Source: a bacterium (GTDB taxonomy: Bacteria; Patescibacteriota; Gracilibacteria; UBA4473). Taken from it: 64,000 bases of DNA. Location: NCBI GenBank assembly GCA_009995455.1, contig JAACPJ010000003.1, positions 62,001 through 126,000 of the forward strand, read 5' to 3'. Below are positions 33,563 through 43,002 of this stretch, in pieces. Within the stretch, counting starts at the first letter, position 1. Every line of letters starts with the position of its first letter. A program made the translations under genes and the position numbers. Below the pieces are notes generated by a model that had not been told where the DNA came from, ran no database searches, and saw nothing but the letters and a program-made list of their open reading frames with translations.

Positions 33563-34615
33563 ATGAATTTAACGACTTATTTTGATTCGGCCGCTTCAAC
33601 GCCTTTGCACCCTGATGTAAAGCAGGTAATGATTGATCACTTAGATTTAGAGGGAAATAATAATTCTCATCATGCGGCAGGGTTTGCGGCTCAGAAGTTA
33701 ATTGATGACAGCCTTAAAACGATCGCCAAAACGTTGGGATGTAATTGGGAACAGTTAAGTGTGACTTATTCTGGAACCGACGCGGTACGGCGCGTATTAT
33801 GGGAAGCTCGTAAGCATTGGGGCGTGGATGCTTTGTGGGGATCAGCGGTTGAACACAGCTCTGTTTTAGATGAACTTTTGCCCGGTAATAAATTCGATCC
33901 GGTAACGTTAAAAGGTTTGCCACATGATGCCGAATTTGCGGCTTTAATGGCGGCTAATTCGGAAACCGGGCAAATATATAGGGGCGATGAGTTACGGCAG
34001 AAATTTCCAAATACTTTTATTTTACGGGACTATTCACAAAGTTTCGCAAAGGGTGAAATTCCAGATCTGAAAAATTGTGACGCCGCGGTGTTTACACCCC
34101 AAAAATTTTATGGGCCAAAGCATATCGGCATATTATATCTTAAAAATCCAGAAGCTTGGCCTGAAATTTCTAAAGACAGCCACACTAAAAGTTCTTACTT
34201 AGTTGCTGCTACAGCTAAGGCTTTTGAATTATGGGGTAAAAATCACGAAGCTCACAAGGCTGCTTTTGCGAGTTGGGAATCTCAAATTAGAACCACTATA
34301 ATCAAACAAATTCCTGATTATAAGTTTCATGCCTTTGAAGCTCCCCGGGTTACAGGCCTTATTAATGTTGCTTTTAAAGGCGTACGTGGTTCAGAGTTAA
34401 TGGCAGTACTTTCAAAGGAGGAATCAATTTGTGTGTCGACGGGATCAGCTTGTACGAGTGATATTATGTCGCCCACTGAAGTTATAAAATATATTGAAAG
34501 TGATCCGACTTGGCAGTTCCCAGTTCGGATTTCTTTACATCAGTTTTTAACGGACGCGGCGGTAGATGATTTTTGTGAAATTTTAGTTCACTATGTAACC
34601 GAATTGCGAAAATGA
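33563..34615 (+). CDS. Cysteine desulfurase-like aminotransferase class V, divergent
   Basis: 350 aa, shorter than the ~400-aa IscS/NifS norm. 'YFDSAASTPLHP', 'AVEHSSVLD' (PLP-stacking His), 'ANSETGQI' and the active-site loop 'STGSACTSD' with the catalytic Cys are retained. The PLP-lysine motif reads 'FTPQKFYGPKHIG' where the family usually has S-x-H-K, so His is replaced by Gln. It probably supplies sulfur for Fe-S clusters or tRNA thiolation; miaB, a sulfur-inserting enzyme, is in the same window. It ends ATGA, overlapping the next gene. Confidence 0.78.
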   Translation: MNLTTYFDSAASTPLHPDVKQVMIDHLDLEGNNNSHHAAGFAAQKLIDDSLKTIAKTLGCNWEQLSVTYSGTDAVRRVLWEARKHWGVDALWGSAVEHSSVLDELLPGNKFDPVTLKGLPHDAEFAALMAANSETGQIYRGDELRQKFPNTFILRDYSQSFAKGEIPDLKNCDAAVFTPQKFYGPKHIGILYLKNPEAWPEISKDSHTKSSYLVAATAKAFELWGKNHEAHKAAFASWESQIRTTIIKQIPDYKFHAFEAPRVTGLINVAFKGVRGSELMAVLSKEESICVSTGSACTSDIMSPTEVIKYIESDPTWQFPVRISLHQFLTDAAVDDFCEILVHYVTELRK

Positions 34616-35199
34616 AAAAACCACAGATAGTTTATATCCATGGTGGTGATGGTTTTGATAGTTTGTGGCCAGCTCTCAAGGTTTGGTCTGAGGTTTTGAT
34701 TTATAAAGCCTCAAAATTATTTAAACCAAAGAGCGCAAAATGGCCCGATCATTTGACCTCTGATTTACCGGATTTTGAGGTATTGAAATTGAAAATGCCT
34801 ACCAAATATAACGCTAAATACAAGGCTTGGGTGAATCATTTTGAAAGTCAGTTTCCTTTGTTTAATGATGAAGTAATTTTGCTGGGTTGGAGTTTAGGCG
34901 CAAATTTTTTAGTTAAATATTTAGCCGAGAATGATTTCCCCAAAAAAGTTAAAGCGGCCCATTTAGTAGCGGGCTGTTATGGTTTAGGGGGGGGCTTTGA
35001 ATTGTCTCATAATTTCCCTGGCAAACTCAGTAACTACAACGTGACGTTGTATCATTCAAAAGATGATTTCGTGGTTAAATTTGAGGATTTTCAGAAATAT
35101 AGAGAAAAATTGCCGCAGGCTAAAACTGAAATTTTTGAAGACCGAAATCATTTTCTGCAATCCGATTTTCCTGAGTTACTTCTAAACTTAAATAAATAG
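34612..35199 (+). CDS. Small alpha/beta hydrolase
   Basis: 195 aa. 'IVYIHGGDGFDSLWPAL' is an oxyanion-loop-like start. The nucleophile elbow is 'LLGWSLGAN' (GxSxG). An acid near 'YHSKDDFVVKFED' and a His in 'EDRNHFLQSDF' complete a plausible triad. It resembles the RBBP9/YdeN-type serine hydrolases, which is a tentative assignment. Start codon overlaps the desulfurase stop (ATGA), so the two are translationally coupled. Confidence 0.65.
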   Translation: MKKPQIVYIHGGDGFDSLWPALKVWSEVLIYKASKLFKPKSAKWPDHLTSDLPDFEVLKLKMPTKYNAKYKAWVNHFESQFPLFNDEVILLGWSLGANFLVKYLAENDFPKKVKAAHLVAGCYGLGGGFELSHNFPGKLSNYNVTLYHSKDDFVVKFEDFQKYREKLPQAKTEIFEDRNHFLQSDFPELLLNLNK

Positions 35200-35275
35200 C
35201 CAGACTTGCTTCTGGTGTGCTCGGCAACATTAGTTTTTTGATTTATTCAGCTTTTCTGTGTAGAGTCGCTTTTAG

Positions 35276-35734
35276 ATGAGTTTTCATGAACTAACACAGT
35301 ATATTAACCGCTATCAAGTGCATTCTTATAGCAAATTGAAGCGTCATATTGTGATTCGTCATGAAGATTTTAAACGTATTCAACACCGTTTTAAACCGAC
35401 GAAAACAGTTTTTCATTGGTGGCGTCCGACCTGGAGAAGTACTGATAGACTGCGGCATTGGCACGCGGTTAAGTTTGATGAGTTTGTGGAACTTCATTGC
35501 GATTTTGGAAACCTAAATCGACATTATTTACTGGGTTTACTTCATTTATTTGTGGATGTGCTTGGGTATATGACGTGGTGTTTTTTGCGGCACGGAAAGC
35601 CTTGGCATAAACGAGATTTTAGTCATTTAAAAGATATCAAAACGCATCACCCTTTTCATCTAGCGAATGTGTTTTCGGCTCGAATTGGTTTGTGTTTACT
35701 CGATTCAAAATTAAGTCATAAAAAGACCGCTTAA
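35276..35734 (+). CDS. Basic, His/Trp-rich protein of unknown function
   Basis: 152 aa, no signal peptide. Very high His content ('RLRHWHAVKFDEF', 'KTHHPFHLANV') and a 'FHWWRPTWRSTDRLRHW' cluster. One moderately hydrophobic stretch ('YLLGLLHLFVDVLGYMTWCF') could be a membrane-associating helix. TAGAGT lies 9 nt before the ATG. Its TAA overlaps the xth ATG, so the pair is probably coupled. No family recognised; metal or nucleic-acid binding is conceivable. Confidence 0.6.
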   Translation: MSFHELTQYINRYQVHSYSKLKRHIVIRHEDFKRIQHRFKPTKTVFHWWRPTWRSTDRLRHWHAVKFDEFVELHCDFGNLNRHYLLGLLHLFVDVLGYMTWCFLRHGKPWHKRDFSHLKDIKTHHPFHLANVFSARIGLCLLDSKLSHKKTA

Positions 35735-36531
35735 TGAAAATTATTAGTTGGAATGTGAACGGACTTAGAGCCGTTGAAAGAAAAGAGTTTTTGGGTGCGT
35801 TTTTAAATGAACATTCGCCTGATATTTTGTTACTGCAAGAAACTAAGTCTAAACCGGAACAGGTGGCATTTTTGGAGCCGCTGTATCCGGATTATCAAAA
35901 GTTTTATGTATCTGCCGAAAAACCAGGGTATTCGGGCGTCAGTATTTGGTTGAAAAACGAACTTAAATCTCAGTTTGGAAATTTCGAATTTATTGCTGGG
36001 ATGCTCAATGACCCAGTAAGTGAAGAAGGTCGAATCGCTCGCTTGGATTTTACCTTGAATGCTGAAAAATTTAGTGTTTTAGGTGCCTACTTCCCTAATG
36101 GCGGTAAGTCGGATGATGCTTGGCAGCATAAACTTAAATTTTATGCGGCTTGGTTAGAATATGTAAATTCAATACGTGATAGCGGACGAAAAGTCATTTG
36201 GACTGGAGACGTTAATTGTGCCCACAACGAGATTGATTTAGCCAGACCGAAAGATAATGATGGGGTGATTGGCTTTCATCCCAAAGAACGGGCTTGTTTA
36301 GATGATTGGATTTCAAATCGTTGGATAGATGTATGGCGAACTAAAAACCCAGATACGACTGAAGTTTATTCTTGGTGGCATATGATTAGTCGGGCGCGTT
36401 TAAGAAACGTAGGTTGGAGGATTGATTACTTTTGGATTGATGCACCCTTGATGAAGTCGGTTAAAAATGCCGAGTATCTGACCGAGCAAATGGGCAGCGA
36501 TCATTGTCCTGTGGTGTTAGAAATTAATTAA
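35734..36531 (+). CDS. xth: Exodeoxyribonuclease III (AP endonuclease)
   Basis: 265 aa base-excision-repair nuclease. 'ISWNVNGLRAVERK', 'ILLLQETKSKPEQ' (metal-binding Glu), 'GAYFPNGG', 'IWTGDVNCAHNEIDLARP', 'RIDYFWIDAPL' and 'GSDHCPVVLEI' (catalytic His) are all present. Starts within the previous stop codon (TAATG), without a Shine-Dalgarno site. A terminator follows immediately. Confidence 0.95.
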   Translation: MKIISWNVNGLRAVERKEFLGAFLNEHSPDILLLQETKSKPEQVAFLEPLYPDYQKFYVSAEKPGYSGVSIWLKNELKSQFGNFEFIAGMLNDPVSEEGRIARLDFTLNAEKFSVLGAYFPNGGKSDDAWQHKLKFYAAWLEYVNSIRDSGRKVIWTGDVNCAHNEIDLARPKDNDGVIGFHPKERACLDDWISNRWIDVWRTKNPDTTEVYSWWHMISRARLRNVGWRIDYFWIDAPLMKSVKNAEYLTEQMGSDHCPVVLEIN

Positions 36532-36558
36532 AAAAGCCGCTTCGTAGAGGCGGCTTTT
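36532..36558 (+). terminator. Rho-independent terminator after xth
   Basis: AAAAGCCGC-loop-GCGGCTTTT begins directly after the xth stop. The symmetric A/T tracts make it usable by the convergent lipoprotein gene too. Confidence 0.85.
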
Positions 36559-36580
36559 CTTGTTTCAATTTTTTTACGTT

Positions 36581-38233
36581 TTATTCGAGTACGATTCCTT
36601 GGTCTGTAAGTTCTTCATCGTCTTCAAACATTTCTTCTTCTTCGTCATTATCTACCCCGAGAACTTCTTCCTCTTTGTCTTCATCTTCATCATTAACACT
36701 CGCTTCTTCTTCGTCCTCAGCGGTGTTTTCGTCTTCAGTCTCAGCTTCAACTTCAATTTCTTCGCTCAAGGCTTCTTCGCCCAGCATTTCTATATCTTTT
36801 AGAAAATCTGCTTCGAGTTCGGCTAATGGGTCGATTTGTAATTCGTTGCCCAGTTCAATTAATTTTGCGTTTAGGTAGCCTAGAGGTACTTGTTGACTTG
36901 GTTTAATAGCGGCTAGTCGTTGGATTTTTCCAGATAAGTGGTAGATATACTCTACTTGCCTTTCGACTGGAGCTTCAGACGCCATTAATTTTTCTTTTAG
37001 CCCCGCAATTAATTGATTTATTTGTTGCTGAGTACGAACTGATACTAGTTTCAAAGTACTTCCGTTGGTTTCCAAAGTGATAGTTAGATCCGCGTCATCG
37101 GCTAAAGTCATAAGATCAATTCGGAGGGTGTTTGCATCTTCAAGTTCCCCCACTTTGTGTTCAATGATTGGCCATGGTGAAACCAAAACATAATCGATAG
37201 CAATACCGGTTTGGAACATATTGGCTTCCATTGGACCATCGCCTTGAGCTCCATCGCTTTTTAGACCCTCTTCTTTTGCGGGTTTAACCACGGATTCTAA
37301 ATTCAAACTAACGGTGCCGTTAGCATTAATTTTAAAACCAGAAGTATCGTATTTAGCGTAATTAAAGACGCCGACGGATGAAGACACGTTTTCACAGTTG
37401 TTGAAGAAGAAAGGAAAATTGTTTTCTGGGATTTCTTCTTCTTCAGGACAGATAGCTTCGAACTCATTAGATTCTGCTGCCAAGGCTTGTTCAGCCTCAA
37501 TTTCTTCTGGTGTTTTAGTCAGCGCTTCAAGTTCGGCTAGAGTGTTGTCTGGTATTAAAGTCGCATTTTGAGTTTTATCAAAAATCTCAGTCAGTGTTTG
37601 ACTGGTTCCTGTTTGGTTTTCATAAACGGTAATAGTGTTTACTGAAATTTCGTCTTTTTTGCTATCGCTACAGCTAATATCAACTGTTTTTTGTAGTTTA
37701 TATTCTTCAACGCGTGGTTCTGAAAAATCAGTCACTTGGTAGAAGGCTTTGATTGCTGGGGCATCACAACTGTCGGCTTTTCTTTCAATGGTTTGAGTGA
37801 AAACCACTTCATTTGTAGCGGTATCAATATCTTCAACGGTTATATCTACCGAACCTTCAGTTTCACTTGGCGCGCATGAAGTTCTTTTTTCTAAATCGAG
37901 AACCGTCACAATTTTTTCTGGGCCTTCCAAGCTTTCAGCACCATATTTTTTAAGTAAATCAGGATCGTTACAGCTTTCATAGGCCAGTCGTGGTTCTTCA
38001 CTTTCTCCCGTAGCCATGCCAGTAAGTCCTTCAGTAAGACTTCCTGCTAGGTTTTCTCCTAGGTTTTGCATTTGCTTATTCATTTCACTCATATCTAACT
38101 TAACTCCAATGTTAGAAGTTCCGTCTAAATTGAGCGTTTCTTTAAATTCAATCTTATAACAGCCACTGAGTAACAGAGTACTAAGCGCTAATGCTGATAT
38201 TTTTGTGCCGATGCCGAGGCTTGTTTTCGCCAT
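36581..38233 (-). CDS. Lipoprotein with beta-rich body and very acidic tail
   Basis: 550 aa. Type-II signal with lipobox LSGC ('ALSTLLLSGCYKIEF'). The first mature segment 'KETLNLDGTSNIGVKLDMSEM' resembles LppM-type domains of surface lipoproteins, tentatively. The middle region has several Cys (SCNDP, TSCAPS, ISCSD, AICPEE, NNCEN). The last ~60 residues are almost entirely Glu/Asp with a few hydrophobics. Possible cation-binding or spacing role for the tail. Function unknown. Confidence 0.75.
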   Translation of the reverse strand: MAKTSLGIGTKISALALSTLLLSGCYKIEFKETLNLDGTSNIGVKLDMSEMNKQMQNLGENLAGSLTEGLTGMATGESEEPRLAYESCNDPDLLKKYGAESLEGPEKIVTVLDLEKRTSCAPSETEGSVDITVEDIDTATNEVVFTQTIERKADSCDAPAIKAFYQVTDFSEPRVEEYKLQKTVDISCSDSKKDEISVNTITVYENQTGTSQTLTEIFDKTQNATLIPDNTLAELEALTKTPEEIEAEQALAAESNEFEAICPEEEEIPENNFPFFFNNCENVSSSVGVFNYAKYDTSGFKINANGTVSLNLESVVKPAKEEGLKSDGAQGDGPMEANMFQTGIAIDYVLVSPWPIIEHKVGELEDANTLRIDLMTLADDADLTITLETNGSTLKLVSVRTQQQINQLIAGLKEKLMASEAPVERQVEYIYHLSGKIQRLAAIKPSQQVPLGYLNAKLIELGNELQIDPLAELEADFLKDIEMLGEEALSEEIEVEAETEDENTAEDEEEASVNDEDEDKEEEVLGVDNDEEEEMFEDDEELTDQGIVLE

Positions 38234-38367
38234 GTGATATTTGTTTTACTAGGTGATAGTACAATAATTTAGACTTTTAGTGCAAATTATTTGTTCAGTA
38301 TGTTTGCTTTTTAAATATTGACATTATTTAATTATAGTTTAAATTTTAAATAAATTCAAGTTTTAAT

Positions 38368-40596
38368 ATGACACTTCATTTCTCGGAGCGTGATGCGCAA
38401 TTCCACGCAAATCAAAATTTGGCTATTGATGGAAACGGTGATAATAAATTAGATGGAGAAGCCCGGCTTATCCTTGAAGGGGCTGAAATAGGATGGGTAA
38501 AGGATATACTTAGTGACAATCCAAATCGATTAATACAGGGTGGTAAAAGTACCTTGGGGCAGGCCGGGGTTGATTCTTCCATTGATTTGTCGCAGGCCGT
38601 TATAGAAGGAAACGTTTTATCGGCTCCGGTGGAGCTTTTAAATTACTCTCCGCATCAATGGTTAAGGGTTGTACAACAAAATCCGCTAGAACTGGGCAAA
38701 ATTGGTATGCGCTCTGAGGATCATCTTCCCATGGGTAAAAGTGAAATAATAGACCTCATAAACCAAGGTTTTATTCAGTTACCTAAATATTATAAAAAAA
38801 ATCTTATATCAGAAACTGGAGAGGTGCCTTTAAAACTCGTCCCTGGCGTTGAATGGATTTTACCGCCTGAGTTAACTGATGATGAAATTTTGTCGATGAT
38901 TAAAAACGGTCGAATCGCTTTGCGTAAGCTGCAAGCGATTGCCCCGCGAAATCGAGTGAGTCAGATAGTTTCACCTGGCGAAACCTTTGTCGGGGGCATT
39001 CCCGTTTCAATGGTTGGGGTTACGGCTATGGTGGGTGATGCCGTGGGTGGGGTTTTGAAGCATTTAGAGGCGCGTCGGCTTGACGGTGACCGGACCACCG
39101 GAACTTTTGGCTATAAAGACCCGACAAAGTTAGTCCATGTCGAACTGGTTAATCAAGGCGATCAGGCGGTGACAAAATCAGAAGTAAGAGTGCCCCTGAC
39201 TTTTCACGAAAATGGTTCACCAAGCCCAGTTCAGAAAGTTTTTAAGGGCTGGACGCCCGATAAGCAAAAGCGAATCCATCGTGAGGGCATAGCTCTGTCA
39301 GATGTTTTAGATTTTTCAGATGAATCGTTTTGTCGAATGTTTGAAATTATAAGAGGCAAAACTCATTCGGTGGTAATTCGTAAAGGGGGCATGGTATCTG
39401 TGCCAGAGTCACAAACCTATGATTGGCAAAAGAAAGCGGAAGTTAAGGCTCTAAACGATAATGATTTATGTAGAACTAGTAATGGTTTTAAAAAATTACA
39501 ACAGGGCCTCGAGTCAACTCACGAGCAAGGGGCAATTTTAGTGACCAGGGCCTTGGGTTCAATTTCACATTTAGAACAGTTATATGAACAAGGGGTTCGA
39601 CATATTTTTTTCGAACGAATGAATATGGACCGTATAAGCCATGAAGAACCAGAGCAAGGCAGTGCAAGAGGTGATTTGTACTTAGATAGTGGAAAACACC
39701 TAAAAATGCTCGACCTAGAATATAAGGGAATGAAATTTTACTGGAGGCCGAAGCTCGCTAATGGAGATACTATGGCGATGCGAGAGTTTTATCGTGGGGC
39801 GTTTATTTTGCCCGATCAAGAAAATAAAGACTTGGTAGACCGGGTTAGTTTTAAGGGGGCTTCGATCGCCATGTTTGGGTCAAGTGTTGATGAAAGCGAA
39901 GAAAATCCACTTGAAGATGAAATATCAGACTTTGTTGGTCGTTTAGGGGTAACCTTTAATGGGCATTTGGGAATTATTCATGGTAACGGGCCAAGTGTAA
40001 TGGCTATGGCTGATAAAGCGGCCCGAAAACATGGTTTGTTAAGTATTGGTATGGGGATGGATTTTGAGCAAGTAGGAGAGATTCCAAACTACACACCACA
40101 GCAGTTAGTTTTTTTTAAAGACAATGAAATTGAGTATCGCCAAACCTGTTTTGAGCGTTTACAAACTGTGCCTGTTTTTAACCTAGGCGGGAAAGGAACG
40201 TACTACGAGTTAATTTTATCGTTTCTTAAAACCGGTCTAAAAAGCAGTTTGCCGGTGCCCATTGTGTTGGTAGATCCCACAGGAACCAGCTTTTGGCAGC
40301 CTACGATTGGGCAAGTTGAAAATATGGCTCAAAATCAGATTGGGAGCTATAGCTTTGCCCGACCGTTAACTCAAAAATGGACGACTGAAATTTTTAAACC
40401 CGTTAAAAATTATGATGAAGCGGCTGGGGTTATTGAATCTTTTTATAAAGATCCCGAAGCTTTTTGGCAGCAGATTGGTATTTCGGAAGCAGAGCTTATG
40501 GTCGCTTTTAAAAATCAACTAGATCTTTATAAAAGTGTAAACCAAGGGATTCCTGATTTTTTATTTCCAGCTTTTAAAAAAAGGGGATTAATTTAA
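38368..40596 (+). CDS. 742-aa protein with C-terminal LOG-type Rossmann domain
   Basis: Residues ~490-740 form a LOG/TIGR00725-like nucleotide-hydrolase domain: 'SIAMFGSSVDESEEN', 'GIIHGNGPSVMAMADKAARK', and the signature 'LGGKGTYYEL' (GGxGTxxE). LOG enzymes cleave cytokinin ribotides or related nucleotides; other members have unknown roles. The N-terminal ~480 aa is not recognised. It contains a degenerate segment 'RLILEGAEIGWVKDILSDN' and a region around 'VNQGDQAVTKSEVRVP'. TTGACA-16-TAAATT lies upstream with a ~20-nt leader and no Shine-Dalgarno site. The size and fusion are unusual for LOG proteins. Confidence 0.7.
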   Translation: MTLHFSERDAQFHANQNLAIDGNGDNKLDGEARLILEGAEIGWVKDILSDNPNRLIQGGKSTLGQAGVDSSIDLSQAVIEGNVLSAPVELLNYSPHQWLRVVQQNPLELGKIGMRSEDHLPMGKSEIIDLINQGFIQLPKYYKKNLISETGEVPLKLVPGVEWILPPELTDDEILSMIKNGRIALRKLQAIAPRNRVSQIVSPGETFVGGIPVSMVGVTAMVGDAVGGVLKHLEARRLDGDRTTGTFGYKDPTKLVHVELVNQGDQAVTKSEVRVPLTFHENGSPSPVQKVFKGWTPDKQKRIHREGIALSDVLDFSDESFCRMFEIIRGKTHSVVIRKGGMVSVPESQTYDWQKKAEVKALNDNDLCRTSNGFKKLQQGLESTHEQGAILVTRALGSISHLEQLYEQGVRHIFFERMNMDRISHEEPEQGSARGDLYLDSGKHLKMLDLEYKGMKFYWRPKLANGDTMAMREFYRGAFILPDQENKDLVDRVSFKGASIAMFGSSVDESEENPLEDEISDFVGRLGVTFNGHLGIIHGNGPSVMAMADKAARKHGLLSIGMGMDFEQVGEIPNYTPQQLVFFKDNEIEYRQTCFERLQTVPVFNLGGKGTYYELILSFLKTGLKSSLPVPIVLVDPTGTSFWQPTIGQVENMAQNQIGSYSFARPLTQKWTTEIFKPVKNYDEAAGVIESFYKDPEAFWQQIGISEAELMVAFKNQLDLYKSVNQGIPDFLFPAFKKRGLI

Positions 40597-40656
40597 AGAC
40601 TTTGCCAAATCAAATTTTTGGTTTAGCCTGTGATTCGAATTTTCCAAAAATAATCC

Positions 40657-43002
40657 ATGAGCAAGAACTTAGTAATAGTTGAGTCCCCAGCGAAAGCGAA
40701 AACCATTGAAAAGTATTTAGGAAAAGACTTTACGGTGAAATCGTCATTTGGACATGTGCGAGATTTGCCAAAAAAAAATATGAATATCGATATTGAAGGT
40801 GGCACTTTTATGCCCACCTATGAAGTATCACCTGATAAGACGAAAGTGATTAATGAACTAAAAAGAGAAGCTAAAGGCAAAGAAGTTTGGCTGGCAGCGG
40901 ATCACGATCGTGAAGGAGAAGCGATTGCTTGGCATGTTTGTACGGCTCTTGGTTTAGATACGAAAAAGACGAAACGAATTACGTTTTCTGAAATTACTAA
41001 AACTGGCATCATGTCGGCCATGGAAAAACCGACGGTCATTAACCAACCGTTAGTAGACGCCCAACAAGCGCGTCGTGTTCTTGATAGACTGGTGGGGTAT
41101 GAACTTTCACCGGTTTTATGGAAAAAAATTAAAGCCGGACTTTCAGCCGGTAGAGTGCAATCTGTAGCGGTTCGAGTGATTGTTGAGCGTGAACGAGCGA
41201 TTCGAGACTTTGAAGCGAGTTCTGTTTTTAAAGTAACGGCGGAATTTGATTTAGGTGATAACAAAATTTTAAAAGCGGAATGCAGTCAGAAATTTGAAGA
41301 ATATGAAGCCGCTAAAGGTTTTGTAAAAGCCTTAATTGGGGCTGATTTTAAAGTTGATTCAATTGTGGCTAAGCCCAGTAAAAAGTCGCCTTCAGCCCCT
41401 TTTACTACTTCAACCCTGCAGCAAGAAGCTTCACGAAAACTCAGCTTTTCGGTGAAACAAACGATGATGGTGGCGCAACGATTATACGAAGCGGGGAAAA
41501 TTACTTATATGAGAACCGATTCGGTGAATTTGTCAGACCAAGCTTTGACGCAAGCGGCGCAAATGATTGAAAAAGAGTACGGTAAAGAATACGTCGAAAC
41601 TAGAAAATTTAAGACCAAAAACTCAAGTGCGCAAGAAGCGCATGAAGCCATTCGGCCAACGGATTTAACCGAGGCGAGTGTTGCTGGAGAACGAAACGAA
41701 CAACGTTTGTATGATCTTATTTGGAAGCGAACGGTCGCTTCTCAAATGGCTGAAGCCAAGCTTGAAAAAACAACCGCAACGATTTCGGTTTCTACCCGAG
41801 AAGAAACTTTTCAGGCTCAAGGAGAAGTGTTGCAGTTTGATGGTTTCCTCAAGTTATACCTTGAAAGTAAAGACGATGAAGAGGATGAAGATACATCTGG
41901 CGTATTGCCGCCTATTAATGAAGGGCAAATTTTGGCGATGAAAGAAACGGTGGCTAAAGAAACTTACGCGCGTCCAAAACCAAGATTTACCGAGGCCAGC
42001 TTGGTAAAAGCTCTAGAGGAGATGGGAATTGGTCGTCCGTCTACTTATGCTCCGACGATTTCAACCATTCAAGACCGCGGTTATATTGAAAGAAAAGATA
42101 AACCAGCCGAACAACGACAAGCGCGAATTATTACTCTGACCGATAAAATTGAAGAAACGAGTATTTCAGAGAATTTTGGGGCGGAAAAATCAAAACTATT
42201 CCCAACTGACATTGGAAAAGTAGTAAACGACTTTTTAGTGAATCATTTTGGCGACATTGTTGATTTTCAATTTACGGCCAAAGTAGAAGAGGAATTCGAT
42301 GCTATTGCGGAAGGTAAAAAAGACTGGAACGCGATGATTAAAAGCTTTTATGGAGGGTTTCATGATACGGTTGAAGCCGCTGGCGGCATTAGCCGAGAAG
42401 AAGCTTCTTCACAACGTGAACTGGGGAAAGACCCTAAAACAGGGAAACCGGTGATTGCGCGAGTGGGAAGATTTGGACCAATGGTGCAAATTGGGGTGGC
42501 TGAAGACGAAGAAAAGCCGGCTTTTGCTTCTATTCCAGAAGGCGTAAGTGTGGAAGAAGTCACGCTTGAAGAAGCGTTAAGGATGTTTGAGTTTCCACGT
42601 AATCTTGGAAAAATTGATGGTGAAGACGTACTGGTTAACACAGGACGATTTGGACCTTACGTGAAGTGTGGCAAAACCAATGCTTCACTTAAAAAAGCCA
42701 CTATGGACGAAGACGGAAATGAAATTCCAGGCGATGATCCACATGGAGTTGATTTGGCCAGAGCAAAAGAACTCATTTTAGAAAAACGAGAAATCGACAA
42801 AAATAAATTTATTGGTGATTGGCCAGAAAAAGAAATCCAATTATTGCGAGGCCCATACGGAATTTATATTAAGCATGGGAAAGCGAACGTTCGAATTCCA
42901 AAAGACGTTGAAAACCCAGAAAAATTAATGCTGGAAGAAATTGAAAAAATTATCGCTGAAGCTCCGAAAAGCAAAGGACGACGGTTTACGAAAAAGAAGT
43001 AA
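40657..43002 (+). CDS. topA: DNA topoisomerase I (type IA)
   Basis: 781 aa, relaxes negative supercoils. The Toprim domain has 'LVIVESPAKAKTIEKYLG' and 'LAADHDREGEAIAWH' (DxDxE-type). The catalytic Tyr lies in 'GKITYMRTDSVNLS' near residue 285. 'GIGRPSTYAPTI' follows. The C-terminus carries zinc-free topoisomerase C-terminal repeats ('GRFGPMVQIG', 'GRFGPYVKCG', 'GPYGIYIKHG') instead of Cys4 zinc fingers. Stop overlaps the next start (TAATG). Confidence 0.96.
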   Translation: MSKNLVIVESPAKAKTIEKYLGKDFTVKSSFGHVRDLPKKNMNIDIEGGTFMPTYEVSPDKTKVINELKREAKGKEVWLAADHDREGEAIAWHVCTALGLDTKKTKRITFSEITKTGIMSAMEKPTVINQPLVDAQQARRVLDRLVGYELSPVLWKKIKAGLSAGRVQSVAVRVIVERERAIRDFEASSVFKVTAEFDLGDNKILKAECSQKFEEYEAAKGFVKALIGADFKVDSIVAKPSKKSPSAPFTTSTLQQEASRKLSFSVKQTMMVAQRLYEAGKITYMRTDSVNLSDQALTQAAQMIEKEYGKEYVETRKFKTKNSSAQEAHEAIRPTDLTEASVAGERNEQRLYDLIWKRTVASQMAEAKLEKTTATISVSTREETFQAQGEVLQFDGFLKLYLESKDDEEDEDTSGVLPPINEGQILAMKETVAKETYARPKPRFTEASLVKALEEMGIGRPSTYAPTISTIQDRGYIERKDKPAEQRQARIITLTDKIEETSISENFGAEKSKLFPTDIGKVVNDFLVNHFGDIVDFQFTAKVEEEFDAIAEGKKDWNAMIKSFYGGFHDTVEAAGGISREEASSQRELGKDPKTGKPVIARVGRFGPMVQIGVAEDEEKPAFASIPEGVSVEEVTLEEALRMFEFPRNLGKIDGEDVLVNTGRFGPYVKCGKTNASLKKATMDEDGNEIPGDDPHGVDLARAKELILEKREIDKNKFIGDWPEKEIQLLRGPYGIYIKHGKANVRIPKDVENPEKLMLEEIEKIIAEAPKSKGRRFTKKK

